Notes under the pieces: model-generated
What the model was told of the DNA's origin: nothing
Database searches by the model: none
Seen by the model: only the letters and a program-made list of their open reading frames with translations
Translations under genes and position numbers: made by a program
NCBI GenBank assembly: GCA_934120265.1
Contig: CAKOTU010000006.1
Coordinates: 1-56,456, forward strand
Reading direction: 5' to 3'
Origin: an uncultured Bacilli bacterium
GTDB taxonomy: Bacteria; Bacillota_I; Bacilli_A; RF39; UBA660
Length of the DNA stretch: 56,456 bases
In this document: piece by piece, positions 41,265 to 50,284 of the stretch
How positions within the stretch are numbered: position 1 is the stretch's first letter
How the letters are laid out: the number at the start of each line of letters is the position of its first letter

Positions 41265-43403
41265 ATGAATACAAGAAATGGTAAAAGTAAAACTTGGAAT
41301 TTTCCAAAGAAAGTTTTCGTTATCTTTCTTGTTTTTATTTTTATCATTTTTTTGCAATACGCATATGTTAGTTTATCACCTAAAGTATATGGCATTGATA
41401 TGGATCAGTTTGCTAGTAATAGATATACAGTAAGTTCTACATTAAAAGCTAAAAGAGGTAATATCTATGATACTACAGGTAATTTACTTGCTTTAAATGT
41501 TTCCTCTTATACTGTAATAGCATATTTATCAGAAAGTAGGACTGGGTCATCTAGTACTCCTTTACATGTTGTAGATAAGGAAGCAACAGCAGAAGCTTTA
41601 GCGCCAGTTCTTGATATGAGTAAAGATACACTTTTAAGTTTACTTAGCAAAGATGCTTATCAAGTTGAACTTGGACCTGGTGGTAGGGGTATAACTGAAT
41701 TAAAAAAAGAAGAAATAGAAGCATTGAATTTACCGGGAATTGATTTTATCGAAGATCAAAAAAGATATTATCCAAATGGGGATTTTGCTTCATACATAAT
41801 TGGATACGCTAAAAAACAAGATGATGGAAGTATTGTTGGAGAGCTTGGAATAGAATCTAAATATGAAGATATATTAAAGGGTATTGATGGTAGTACTAAA
41901 TATCAAAGAGATAGATATGGCTATAAGATACCAGATACTCCAGAAACGACTATTGAACCTGAAAATGGTAGTGATATATATTTAACTATAGATTCAGGTA
42001 TTCAAAGATTTCTAGAAGATGCTGTTAAAGCTAATACTGAGGAATATAATCCAGAATGGACAATTCTTACGGTAATGGATGCTAAGAGTGGTAAGATTTT
42101 AGGAAGCGCTACAAGTCCATCTTATAATCCTAACCTACTTAATATGAAAAGCTATGAAAATCCATTAGTAACTTATGCTTATGAACCTGGTAGTACAATG
42201 AAGATTTATACATATATGTGTGCTATGGAAAAGGGTACATATAAAGGCGATGATACATATTTATCAGGTAAATATGAAATAGGAGAAAATACAGTTCAAG
42301 ACTGGAATGGTAAAGGTTGGGGTTATATAACTTATGATTTAGGATTTGAATATTCTAGTAACGTTGCTGTAGTTAATTTAGTTAATAACGCTATTAATAG
42401 AGCCGATTTAAAGGAGTGTTTCCAAAAATATGGTTTTGGAGAAAAGACCGGTATTGAATTAAGTCGTGAATTATCAGGTAGTTTAAACTTTTATTACCCA
42501 ATTGAAGTAGCAACAGCTTCCTTTGGACAAGGTATTTCAACAACTCCAGTTCAAAATTTACAAGCTTTATCAATTATAGCTAATAATGGTAAGATGGTAA
42601 AACCAAAGATAATTGAAAAAATAGTAAATTCTAGTACTGGTGAGATAGAATATGAATATAAGCTTGATATTAGTGAGCAATTAATTCAAGAATCAACTGT
42701 AAATAAAATTAAAGAGTTAATGAGCAATGTTATTAATGGCCAAAACGAGGGAACAACAGGTTATCATTTCAAAGTTGAAGGTGCGGACTTAATAGGTAAG
42801 ACCGGAACTAGTCAGTACTACGATTCTGAATCAGGTTATAGTACTGGTAAAAATAATTATGTATATTCATTTGCTGGAATGTTTCCAAAAGACGATCCGG
42901 AAATTATTATATATGCATCTTACAAGAATCCAAGCTGGAGTAAGAACGTTGGATTATCTAAAATGATAAAAAGTGTAGTAAAGGACATTGCTAAATACCA
43001 TGATGTAGGTACTTATAATGAACATCATAATACCGCGACTAAATATACAGTTGAATCATTTATTAATAAAGACGTTAAAGAAATAAAAGAGAAACTTACT
43101 TCTTATAATATTAAGACTGTTGTTCTTGGTAATGGTGATAAGATTATTAAACAATCTGCTAAGGTTGGTAGTAGTGCAGTAAGTGGTGATACAATTATTG
43201 TTATAACTAATGATTCTGCTTACACAATGCCAAGTATCACAGGATGGTCTAGAAAAGAAATAATAGAACTTTGCAATGTGTTAGGAATTGGCTATGAGTT
43301 TGAAGGATATGGTTATGCTAGTAGTCAAAGTATTCAGGTAGGCTCTAAAATAAATGAAGGAGATATTTTAAAAGTTTCATTAAAAAATAAAGTAGATAGT
43401 TAA
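41265..43403 (+). CDS. ftsI: Division transpeptidase FtsI/PBP2B with PASTA domains
   Basis: Class B penicillin-binding protein of 712 aa. An N-terminal membrane anchor (about 14-33) is followed by the dimerisation domain (RGNIYDTTGNLLA), then the transpeptidase domain with S310-T-M-K313, SSN at 364-366 and KTG starting at Lys512. Two PASTA domains close the protein (about 590-712; TVESFINKDVKEIKEKL and YTMPSITGWSRKEII). Ends in a terminator-like hairpin. Corresponds to B. subtilis pbpB. Confidence 0.94.
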   Translation: MNTRNGKSKTWNFPKKVFVIFLVFIFIIFLQYAYVSLSPKVYGIDMDQFASNRYTVSSTLKAKRGNIYDTTGNLLALNVSSYTVIAYLSESRTGSSSTPLHVVDKEATAEALAPVLDMSKDTLLSLLSKDAYQVELGPGGRGITELKKEEIEALNLPGIDFIEDQKRYYPNGDFASYIIGYAKKQDDGSIVGELGIESKYEDILKGIDGSTKYQRDRYGYKIPDTPETTIEPENGSDIYLTIDSGIQRFLEDAVKANTEEYNPEWTILTVMDAKSGKILGSATSPSYNPNLLNMKSYENPLVTYAYEPGSTMKIYTYMCAMEKGTYKGDDTYLSGKYEIGENTVQDWNGKGWGYITYDLGFEYSSNVAVVNLVNNAINRADLKECFQKYGFGEKTGIELSRELSGSLNFYYPIEVATASFGQGISTTPVQNLQALSIIANNGKMVKPKIIEKIVNSSTGEIEYEYKLDISEQLIQESTVNKIKELMSNVINGQNEGTTGYHFKVEGADLIGKTGTSQYYDSESGYSTGKNNYVYSFAGMFPKDDPEIIIYASYKNPSWSKNVGLSKMIKSVVKDIAKYHDVGTYNEHHNTATKYTVESFINKDVKEIKEKLTSYNIKTVVLGNGDKIIKQSAKVGSSAVSGDTIIVITNDSAYTMPSITGWSRKEIIELCNVLGIGYEFEGYGYASSQSIQVGSKINEGDILKVSLKNKVDS

Positions 43404-43418
43404 TTATCTACTTTTTTT
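43389..43418 (+). terminator. Terminator after ftsI
   Basis: Stem AAGTAGATA/TATCTACTT with loop GTTAAT and T run. Confidence 0.83.
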
Positions 43419-43424
43419 GTCAAT

Positions 43425-43453
43425 TTGACACAACCTTTATATTATGGTAAAAT
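43425..43453 (+). promoter_or_regulatory. Promoter of the glucosaminidase gene
   Basis: TTGACA, 17-bp spacer, TAAAAT. The expected start near 43460 excludes an upstream ATG at 43444 as the translation start. Confidence 0.78.
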
Positions 43454-43491
43454 CGAACATGTTCCGCTCAAAAAGGGGACAGAGGTGTGAA

Positions 43492-44055
43492 GTGAAAGCA
43501 ATTATAAAGATGATAGCTGTTCTAACTGCTGCGTTTTTTACAACTTCAGGAGTAAATAATGGCATCATTACAAAAGTTAATATAGAGGAAGAAGTTTTTG
43601 CAGAGCCAAATATAGAAGAAACAGTGGTAGAACCAGAAATAGTTTTTGATGGTTTAACCTTAGATGAGTTATCTGCTAAATTAGATAGAAACTTAAATTC
43701 AAATATATCAGGGTATGGACGCGTATTTGCTACTAAGTCAGTCGAATTAGGACTTGATCCTTATTTAGCAGTAGCAATTATGTTACACGAGACTGGATGT
43801 AAATGGAATTGTAGTTACTTAATGCGAGAATGTAATAATGTTGGTGGTATGAAAGGAAAACCTGGTTGTGCAGGTGGTTCATACAGACGTTTTGATACAT
43901 TAGATGAAGGTATTGATACATATTTAACATATCTTTATAATAATTATTATGCAAAAGGATATACAACTCCAGAACAAATTGGACCTAGATATGCGGCAAG
44001 CAAGACTTGGGCTTCTAAAATAAATTATTATATTAACGAAATAAAAAATAGTTAA
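43492..44055 (+). CDS. Secreted glucosaminidase-like peptidoglycan hydrolase
   Basis: A 187-aa protein with a signal sequence (about 1-28) and a lysozyme-like glucosaminidase domain. Matching blocks are VFATKSVELGLDPYLAVAIMLHETG (catalytic Glu in HETG), CNNVGGMKG, and FDTLDEGIDTYLTYLYNNYY. Paired cysteines in CKWNCSYL may form a disulfide. The start is GTG at 43492 after GAGGTG, since the promoter covers the longer frame. It sits between the two PBP genes of the cluster, suggesting a septal wall-cleaving role. Confidence 0.78.
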   Translation: MKAIIKMIAVLTAAFFTTSGVNNGIITKVNIEEEVFAEPNIEETVVEPEIVFDGLTLDELSAKLDRNLNSNISGYGRVFATKSVELGLDPYLAVAIMLHETGCKWNCSYLMRECNNVGGMKGKPGCAGGSYRRFDTLDEGIDTYLTYLYNNYYAKGYTTPEQIGPRYAASKTWASKINYYINEIKNS

Positions 44056-44073
44056 ATCTTAACTATTTTTTTA
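44044..44073 (+). terminator. Terminator after the glucosaminidase gene
   Basis: Stem AAAAATAGTTAA/TTAACTATTTTT. Nearly identical to the terminator at 46150-46181 on the other side of the prepilin gene. Confidence 0.85.
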
Positions 44074-44106
44074 ATGTGGATATTAATGTATTTATAAAAG
44101 ATAATA

Positions 44107-44135
44107 TTGAAAAAGTAAAAATAATTATGTATAAT
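44107..44135 (+). promoter_or_regulatory. Promoter P1 of leader cassette C
   Basis: TTGAAA, 17-bp spacer, TATAAT. No second promoter like P2 can be seen after the attenuator of this copy. Confidence 0.75.
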
Positions 44136-44141
44136 TAATAT

Positions 44142-44289
44142 AGTGAAGGTAGTGATAGTATGGTTAAAGAGATAAATAAAAAAACCCAACCTGGGGGGGG
44201 GTATATTTAATCATACTATAATATTAACAAATAAAGAAAACACAAAGTTTCTAGACTTTTTAATAGTCTAGATTTCTTTGTGTTTTTTT
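44142..44289 (+). ncRNA. Leader RNA C: start-codon hairpin, G9 tract and attenuator
   Basis: About 148-nt leader. Hairpin 1 is at 44155-44168/44206-44219, again 14 bp with one G-U; nine G at 44193-44201. The terminator at 44240-44289 has ACACAAAG/CTTTGTGT, CTAGACT/AGTCTAG stems. Hairpin arms and terminator are nearly identical to copy A, while the loop before the G tract differs. With no P2 promoter in view, transcription of the downstream gene would depend on reading through this terminator. Confidence 0.72.
44160..44210 (+). CDS. Putative leader peptide C (frame interrupted early)
   Basis: A 16-codon ORF, MVKEINKKTQPGGGYI, preceded by AAGGTAG. With G9 it stops in the 3' arm of hairpin 1. 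Losing one G (or gaining two) would extend it to the TAG at 44269-44271 in the terminator, through a frame whose product is nearly the same as in copy A (GIFNHTIIL, then NKENTKFLDF). Unproven. Confidence 0.35.
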   Translation: MVKEINKKTQPGGGYI

Positions 44290-44341
44290 GTTGTACCTTT
44301 ACTAAGTAAAGTAAATCTAAATAAAAGGAGGAGGAAATATT

Positions 44342-46117
44342 ATGAAAAAGGAAAAAGGTTTTACTTTAATAGAATTATTAGCAGTAATAGTAGTACTAGC
44401 AATAATAGCGCTAATCGCAACACCAATAGTAACAAGAGTGATAAACTCTAGCAAGGATTCTGCTAATAAAATAAGTGCAAGTAATTTTGCTAGTGAGGCT
44501 AATAAGTATGTAATAGAAGAAAGACTAAGTGGGAATATAAAGAATGGAAATATTTTTAATGAAGTGTCTAAAAGAATGAATGGTAAGAAACCTACTTCGG
44601 GAGTAGTTTATGCGGATGACAATGGGAATATCGCTTTAGCTTTAGTATTTGATGATAAATGTTATACAAAGGAATACGGTAGTGATGAAATAAAAACAAC
44701 TGACATTAATGAATGTCATGCCCCAGTAGATTATTTAGCACTTGGAAATACAGAGAATGATACAGAAGCAACATTCTTTAATGGACCTATCAAAAAAAGT
44801 AGTGTTGAAAAAATAGTGTTTGTAAATAGTAATCTTGTTCCAACAGATGCAATAGGAAAATGGAATGCAAGTGCAAGTGGTGAAGGAGATGTAGTTGCAT
44901 GGTATAAAGATGAAGATAATAATAACTTATACGAAGTATATATAGGTGGAAAAGGTGGAGTAAAAGCTAATCCTAATTCTACTAAATTATTTAATTATTT
45001 TACAAACTTAGTTAGTATAGATTTAAAATATCTTGATACATCAAGTGTTACAGAGATGTCTTTAATGTTTAATAATTGTTCAAAATTAACTACGCTTGAT
45101 TTAAGCAGCTTTGATACATCAAAAGTAACAAGTATGCGAGCTATGTTTCAAAGGTGTTCAAACTTAACAACGTTAGATGTAAGTCATTTTAATACTTCAA
45201 ACGTTACAAGTATGCGAGCTATGTTTAATAATTGTTCAAATTTGATTACATTAGATGTAAGCAATTTTGATACATCAAAGGTAACCGATATGCACACTAT
45301 GTTTCAAAATTGTACAAGTTTAGCAACATTAGATGTAAGTCATTTTGATACATTAAAGGTAACAGATATGGCATGGATGTTTAATAATTGTTCAAGTTTA
45401 ACAACACTAGATGTTTCCAACTTTAATACATCCAAAGTAACTGATATATCTCGTATGTTTCAAGGTTGTTCAAAATTAACCTATTTAGATGTAAGCAACT
45501 TTGATACATCGAAAGTAACAAATATGTCACGTATGTTTAATTATTGTTCAAGTTTAACAACACTAGATGTAAGTAATTTTGACACCTCAAATGTTACAGA
45601 TATGCAGATTATGTTTCAAAGGTGTTCAAACTTAACAACGTTAGATGTAAGTCATTTTGATACATCCAAAGTAACTGATATGTCATGGATGTTTAATTCA
45701 TTAAGAAATATTAAATCATTAGATGTAAGTCATTTTGATACATCAAATGTAACCAATATGAAATCTATGTTTAATGAGTGCAATAATTTGGAATCTTTAG
45801 ATTTAAAAAGTTTTAGTACAGGATTAGTAACAGATATGAGTTATATGTTTGAAAATTGTTATAAGTTGACTGATTTAGATTTGAGTAGTTTTGAAACTAG
45901 TAAGTTACAAAATACGGAGCACATGTTTAATGGAAGTTCAAAATTAGCAACTATTAACTTCTCAAAAGCAACATTTAACACTATAACTAAATATGATAAA
46001 ATGTTTGGTGGATGTGGATTAACTAGTATTACAGTAAAAGATGACGATGCAAAAACGTTTATTGATGCTAGATTAAAAGATTCAAGTATTGATATTGAAG
46101 CAACAAAAGTAAGTTAA
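44342..46117 (+). CDS. Prepilin-like surface protein with DUF285 repeats
   Basis: A 591-aa protein. N-terminal prepilin signal (MKKEKG then FTLIELLAV and a long hydrophobic helix), a linker domain (to about residue 220) and then about 12 tandem 25-residue repeats with the pattern MF-x2-C-S-x-L-x2-LDVS-x-FDTS-x-VT-x-M (about 221-535). These are DUF285 (BspA-like, PARCEL) repeats known from Mycoplasma lipoproteins and gut bacteria, often involved in surface binding. The C-terminus (FNTITKYDKMFGGCGL) caps the solenoid. Inserted between dcw genes behind cassette C. AGGAGG start. Probably an adhesin. Confidence 0.82.
   Translation: MKKEKGFTLIELLAVIVVLAIIALIATPIVTRVINSSKDSANKISASNFASEANKYVIEERLSGNIKNGNIFNEVSKRMNGKKPTSGVVYADDNGNIALALVFDDKCYTKEYGSDEIKTTDINECHAPVDYLALGNTENDTEATFFNGPIKKSSVEKIVFVNSNLVPTDAIGKWNASASGEGDVVAWYKDEDNNNLYEVYIGGKGGVKANPNSTKLFNYFTNLVSIDLKYLDTSSVTEMSLMFNNCSKLTTLDLSSFDTSKVTSMRAMFQRCSNLTTLDVSHFNTSNVTSMRAMFNNCSNLITLDVSNFDTSKVTDMHTMFQNCTSLATLDVSHFDTLKVTDMAWMFNNCSSLTTLDVSNFNTSKVTDISRMFQGCSKLTYLDVSNFDTSKVTNMSRMFNYCSSLTTLDVSNFDTSNVTDMQIMFQRCSNLTTLDVSHFDTSKVTDMSWMFNSLRNIKSLDVSHFDTSNVTNMKSMFNECNNLESLDLKSFSTGLVTDMSYMFENCYKLTDLDLSSFETSKLQNTEHMFNGSSKLATINFSKATFNTITKYDKMFGGCGLTSITVKDDDAKTFIDARLKDSSIDIEATKVS
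45025..45945 (+). repeat. Tandem 75-bp DUF285/PARCEL repeats
   Basis: About 12 coding repeats of 75 bp, each including TT(A/T)GATGTAAG and TTTGATACATC with high DNA identity between some units (for example near 45172, 45330, 45646). The high identity makes unequal recombination and copy-number change likely. Confidence 0.85.
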
Positions 46118-46149
46118 AAATTTTCTAAGAGAAGTTTGTCTGCACTTTG

Positions 46150-46181
46150 AAAAAATAGTTAAATTTTAACTATTTTTTTTG
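46150..46181 (+). terminator. Terminator after the DUF285 gene
   Basis: Stem AAAATAGTTAAA/TTTAACTATTTT and T run. Confidence 0.88.
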
Positions 46182-46213
46182 TTACTTGGACATACACTTA
46201 TATAGGTGATACT

Positions 46214-48121
46214 ATGTTCTTTAAAAATATACATATACGAATCAAAATAATAAGCTTAGTAATAATATTAGTTTTCTTACTTATAATAGGAAAAGTTTTT
46301 TATATTCAAGTTATTCAATATAATAAATTAAATAAATATGCGGAGAGTTTATGGAGTAGAAATTTACCAATTGAAGGTAATAGGGGAATTATATACGATA
46401 GGAATGGAGTTGTACTTGCTGATAATATTACAACGACATCTTTGGTTATTATTCCAAATCAAGTTGTAGATAAAGAGGCTACAGCAAAACAAATTAGTGA
46501 TATTCTTGGCTCTGATTATCAAGATATGTTAGAACATGTTAGTAAAAAATCTTCTATTGAAAGAGTTCATCCAGAAGGAAGAAGATTGTCTTATGAGATT
46601 GCGGATAAAATAGCTGATTTAAAACTACCAGGTGTATATTTAGTAAAGGAATCAAAAAGATATTATCCTTATGATACGTTAATGTCACATACAATAGGAT
46701 TTGTTGGAATAGATAATCAAGGATTAAGCGGTCTTGAACTCATGTATGATGATTATTTAACAGGAGAATATGGCGCTATTAAATATTTTAGTGATGCTAA
46801 GGGTAGTAGACTTGATTTAAATGAAGTATATGAAAAACCACAAGATGGAATAAATATGACTTTAACAATTAATTATGATATTCAAGCTTCTTTAGAAAGA
46901 GAACTGGATAATGCAGTTACAAAATATAATCCAGATCAAGCCTTGGGAATAGCTATGAACCCCAAAACAGGAGAAATACTGGCAATATCATCGCGTCCTA
47001 ATTTTTCACCTACTAATTATCAAAACTATACAGTAGAAGAAATAAATCGTAATTTACCAATATGGATGACTTATGAACCGGGTAGTACATTCAAAATTAT
47101 TACACTAGCATCTTCTCTAGAAGAAAAAATTGTTGATTTAGATAATGACAATTATTATGACTCTGGGGCTACCAAAGTAGAAAATGCGACTATTCACTGT
47201 TGGAAACATGGAGGCCATGGTGCTCAAACATATTTACAAGTAGTAGAAAACTCTTGTAACCCAGGTTTCGTTCAATTAGGATTAAAATTAGGAAAAGATA
47301 AATTATTTAATTATTTAAAACTATTTGGTTTTGGTACAAAAACAGGCGTAGATTTAAATGGTGAAGGCGCTGGTATTATATTTGATCTTGCTAAAGTAGG
47401 TCCTGTAGAACTTGCTACTACAGCCTTTGGTCAAGGAGTATCAGTTACACCAATTCAACAGATAACTGCTGTTTCAGCAGCTATTAATGGAGGCTATTTA
47501 TATAAACCTTATATTGTAAAAACTTTAAATGAGCCAGAAACAAATTCAGTAGTATTAGAAAATAAACCTACGGTTGTTAGAAAAGTTATTAGTGATGAAA
47601 CAAGTTCTAAAGTTAGATATGCCCTAGAGAGTGTTGTTACAAATGGTACAGGAAGACCTGCCTTTATTGATGGTTATCGCGTGGGTGGAAAAACAGGAAC
47701 AGCGCAAAAGGTAAAAGATGGTAGGTATATGGTAGGTAATTATATCGTATCTTTTATTGGATTTCTACCGGCAGATGATCCAGAAGTTGTTGTATATATT
47801 GCTATAGATAATGCAAAGGGAGTAACGCAATACGGTGGTACTGTAGCGGCTCCAATTGCTCGTCAAGTATTATTAGATTCAATTGATGCTTTAAATATAA
47901 AAAAAAGAGAAGGCGCTTCTGATAAAAAATATAATTATAATGACAAAAAGTATATAGAAGTTCCTAATGTAGAAGGTATGAGTGTAGAAGATGCGATGAA
48001 AGAGTTAAAAAGTTTTAAAGTAGAATTTAGTGGTAGTGGAAATAATGTTTCTATTCAAACACCAAGTGCTGGAGAAAGAATTTTAGAAGGAGAAACAGTA
48101 AAATTATTGTTAACTGAATAG
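46214..48121 (+). CDS. spoVD: Class B penicillin-binding protein, SpoVD type, with PASTA domain
   Basis: Transpeptidase of 635 aa. Membrane anchor at about 8-28, dimerisation region with NRGIIYDRNGVVLAD, then S291-T-F-K294, S347-C-N349 and KTG from Lys493. One PASTA domain at the C-terminus (VPNVEGMSVEDAM to LLLTE). In B. subtilis pbpB is followed by spoVD in the dcw cluster, matching the order here; a second division-type PBP is the alternative. It is separated from ftsI by the glucosaminidase and prepilin genes. Confidence 0.85.
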   Translation: MFFKNIHIRIKIISLVIILVFLLIIGKVFYIQVIQYNKLNKYAESLWSRNLPIEGNRGIIYDRNGVVLADNITTTSLVIIPNQVVDKEATAKQISDILGSDYQDMLEHVSKKSSIERVHPEGRRLSYEIADKIADLKLPGVYLVKESKRYYPYDTLMSHTIGFVGIDNQGLSGLELMYDDYLTGEYGAIKYFSDAKGSRLDLNEVYEKPQDGINMTLTINYDIQASLERELDNAVTKYNPDQALGIAMNPKTGEILAISSRPNFSPTNYQNYTVEEINRNLPIWMTYEPGSTFKIITLASSLEEKIVDLDNDNYYDSGATKVENATIHCWKHGGHGAQTYLQVVENSCNPGFVQLGLKLGKDKLFNYLKLFGFGTKTGVDLNGEGAGIIFDLAKVGPVELATTAFGQGVSVTPIQQITAVSAAINGGYLYKPYIVKTLNEPETNSVVLENKPTVVRKVISDETSSKVRYALESVVTNGTGRPAFIDGYRVGGKTGTAQKVKDGRYMVGNYIVSFIGFLPADDPEVVVYIAIDNAKGVTQYGGTVAAPIARQVLLDSIDALNIKKREGASDKKYNYNDKKYIEVPNVEGMSVEDAMKELKSFKVEFSGSGNNVSIQTPSAGERILEGETVKLLLTE

Positions 48122-48131
48122 GGGTGATAGA

Positions 48132-49124
48132 ATGTTAATAATGACTAAATCGGTATTAAGCTTAATGTGTAGTTTCTTACTTTCAATTGTAATAGGAATT
48201 ATTTTAGTACCACTTTTAAAAAAATTGAAAGCAGGGCAAAGTCTTAGTATTTATTTGAGCGAAAGACACAAAAGTAAGAATGGAACACCAACAATGGGAG
48301 GATTAATCTTTATCATTCCAACCATTATAATTACCATTATTTTAATTGCTATAAAAAAGATTACAATTACTCATAATTTTTTAATTATCATATTTACATT
48401 CATTGGTTATGCTTTAATAGGATTTATCGATGACTATTTAATTGTAATTAGACATAATAATAAAGGTTTAAGTGAGAGTGCTAAACTTTTGATGCAAGTA
48501 ATTATATCGGTGATATTTTTCTATTTGTTTATGAGAAGCGGTAATGAACCACTTCTATGGATACACACCTTAAATATAAAGATAAATATTGGTTGGTATT
48601 ATGGTCTATTCATCTTACTAGTTTTAGTAGCGAGTAGTAATGCGGTTAATTTAACAGATGGTTTAGATGGGCTAGCTGGTGGTCTTTCTATAATAGCCTT
48701 TTTAGCATTTGGAATTATTACTTGGAATACGGGATGGTTAGAAGGCTATGAAGATATTGCCATCTTCATCTTTATCTTAATCGGATCATTATTAGGTTTT
48801 CTTTTGTTTAATTTAAATCCGGCAAAAGTGTTTATGGGAGATACTGGCTCTCTTGCTTTAGGTGCAACTTTAGGTAGCTTAGCAATTATCACTCGTCATG
48901 AACTCTTACTCATTATTATAGGTATTGTTTTTGTTCTAGAAACATTAAGCTGTGTTATTCAAAGAGTATATTATAAATTTACTAAAAAAAGAATATTTCT
49001 GATGACTCCTATTCATCACACTTTTGAAAAACTAGGTTGGAAGGAAATAGATATTGTTAGATTATTTTGGGTTATAGGATTACTCGGCGCTATGGTATCT
49101 ATAGCCTTTGGAGTACTACTATGA
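48132..49124 (+). CDS. mraY: Phospho-N-acetylmuramoyl-pentapeptide transferase
   Basis: Polytopic enzyme making lipid I from UDP-MurNAc-pentapeptide and undecaprenyl phosphate. About ten membrane segments; conserved motifs KNGTPTMGGL, GFIDDYL (Asp pair), NLTDGLDGLAGG, FMGDTGSLALGA and the His-rich loop MTPIHHTFEKLGW are all present. 330 aa. Starts ten bases after spoVD with GGGGTGA and ends overlapping ftsW. Confidence 0.96.
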   Translation: MLIMTKSVLSLMCSFLLSIVIGIILVPLLKKLKAGQSLSIYLSERHKSKNGTPTMGGLIFIIPTIIITIILIAIKKITITHNFLIIIFTFIGYALIGFIDDYLIVIRHNNKGLSESAKLLMQVIISVIFFYLFMRSGNEPLLWIHTLNIKINIGWYYGLFILLVLVASSNAVNLTDGLDGLAGGLSIIAFLAFGIITWNTGWLEGYEDIAIFIFILIGSLLGFLLFNLNPAKVFMGDTGSLALGATLGSLAIITRHELLLIIIGIVFVLETLSCVIQRVYYKFTKKRIFLMTPIHHTFEKLGWKEIDIVRLFWVIGLLGAMVSIAFGVLL

Positions 49125-50212
49125 AAAAGAGCAAACCAGAATTATTACTATTAATAAGTGTCATTGCTATATCTATATTTGGTCTTATTATGATATATTC
49201 AGCGTCTTATATTTGGGCAGAATATAAATTTAATGATGCTTTTAAATTTGTTAAGAACCAGGGTATATTCTTTATTGTAGGTGTAGTACTTATGATTATT
49301 ATTAGTAAAATAGATTATCGTAAGTATTATGAAAAAGCAAATCTTTTATTACTAGGGTGCGTAATTCTTTTAATACTAGTTTTAATTCCCGGTGTTGGTA
49401 GTGTTAGAAATGGTAGTAGGAGTTGGTTTGGAATAGGTTCTTTTGGTATTCAACCTAGTGAATTTACCAAATTAGCGCTTATTATTTTTACTTCTAAATA
49501 TCTAGTTAATAATGAAAAGAACATGAAGTACTTTAAAAAAGGAGTCCTTCCTATTTTAGGTATTACTTTAGGTATATTTGCGATTATAATGTTACAACCA
49601 GACTTTGGAACTGGAACAATTATTGTTATGTCTATCATCGGATTACTTTTTGTTGGTGGTGTTGACTTTAAATTCTTTTTAAAGATTGGTCTAGTTGGTG
49701 TAGCCGGTGTAGTAGCTTTAATTGCAGTTGCGCCTTATCGATTAAGTCGTATTTTATCATTTTTAAATCCTTGGGCTGATCCCTTAGGAAGTGGATTTCA
49801 AATTATTCAATCATTATATGCAATCGGTCCTGGAGGATTATTTGGTTATGGTTTTCTAAATTCTCGTCAAAAACATTTTTATCTTCCGGAACCACAAACA
49901 GATTTTATTTTTTCTATCATAAGTGAAGAGTTTGGCTTTTTAGCAGTCCTACTAGTAACTTCTTTATTTTTAACAATCATTTTAACAGGATTTAAAATTG
50001 CTCGTAATTCTAAAGACTTGTTTGGTAAGTATCTGGCTTTTGGTATCATGTTTCAAATATCATTTCAAACTTTACTTAATTTGATGGTTGTCGTAGGTTT
50101 AATTCCGGTAACTGGTGTAACACTTCCTTTTCTTTCGTATGGAGGGTCTAGTTTACTTATTACTTTGTGTGAAATAGGAATAGTGTTAAATATATCAAGA
50201 TATGAGAAATAA
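49121..50212 (+). CDS. ftsW: Lipid II polymerase FtsW/SpoVE (SEDS family)
   Basis: SEDS glycosyltransferase of 363 aa with about ten membrane segments. Motifs GIGSFGIQPSEFTKLALI, LQPDFGTG, GFGFL-like GGLFGYGFLNSRQKHFYLPEPQTDFIFSII and the end FLSYGGSSLL are typical. I start at the ATG at 49121, which overlaps the mraY stop (ATGA); a longer frame would overlap mraY by over 50 bases. murD and murG, usual neighbours, are not in the window. Confidence 0.93.
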   Translation: MKKSKPELLLLISVIAISIFGLIMIYSASYIWAEYKFNDAFKFVKNQGIFFIVGVVLMIIISKIDYRKYYEKANLLLLGCVILLILVLIPGVGSVRNGSRSWFGIGSFGIQPSEFTKLALIIFTSKYLVNNEKNMKYFKKGVLPILGITLGIFAIIMLQPDFGTGTIIVMSIIGLLFVGGVDFKFFLKIGLVGVAGVVALIAVAPYRLSRILSFLNPWADPLGSGFQIIQSLYAIGPGGLFGYGFLNSRQKHFYLPEPQTDFIFSIISEEFGFLAVLLVTSLFLTIILTGFKIARNSKDLFGKYLAFGIMFQISFQTLLNLMVVVGLIPVTGVTLPFLSYGGSSLLITLCEIGIVLNISRYEK

Positions 50213-50249
50213 TTTGGATAACTATAACTTTTAATAGGTAAAGATATTA

Positions 50250-50278
50250 TTGTCAAATTTAATAAAATATGTTAATAT
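50250..50278 (+). promoter_or_regulatory. Promoter of the candidate small RNA
   Basis: TTGTCA, 17-bp spacer, TAATAT; start expected near 50285. Confidence 0.68.
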
Positions 50279-50284
50279 GTATGT

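Noticed and set aside
43444..43491. Longer glucosaminidase start at 43444
   Set aside because: The codon lies in the spacer and next to the -10 of a strong promoter, upstream of the expected transcription start.
45025..45945. CRISPR-like array
   Set aside because: The 75-bp periodic repeats are coding DUF285 units in one open frame without spacers.
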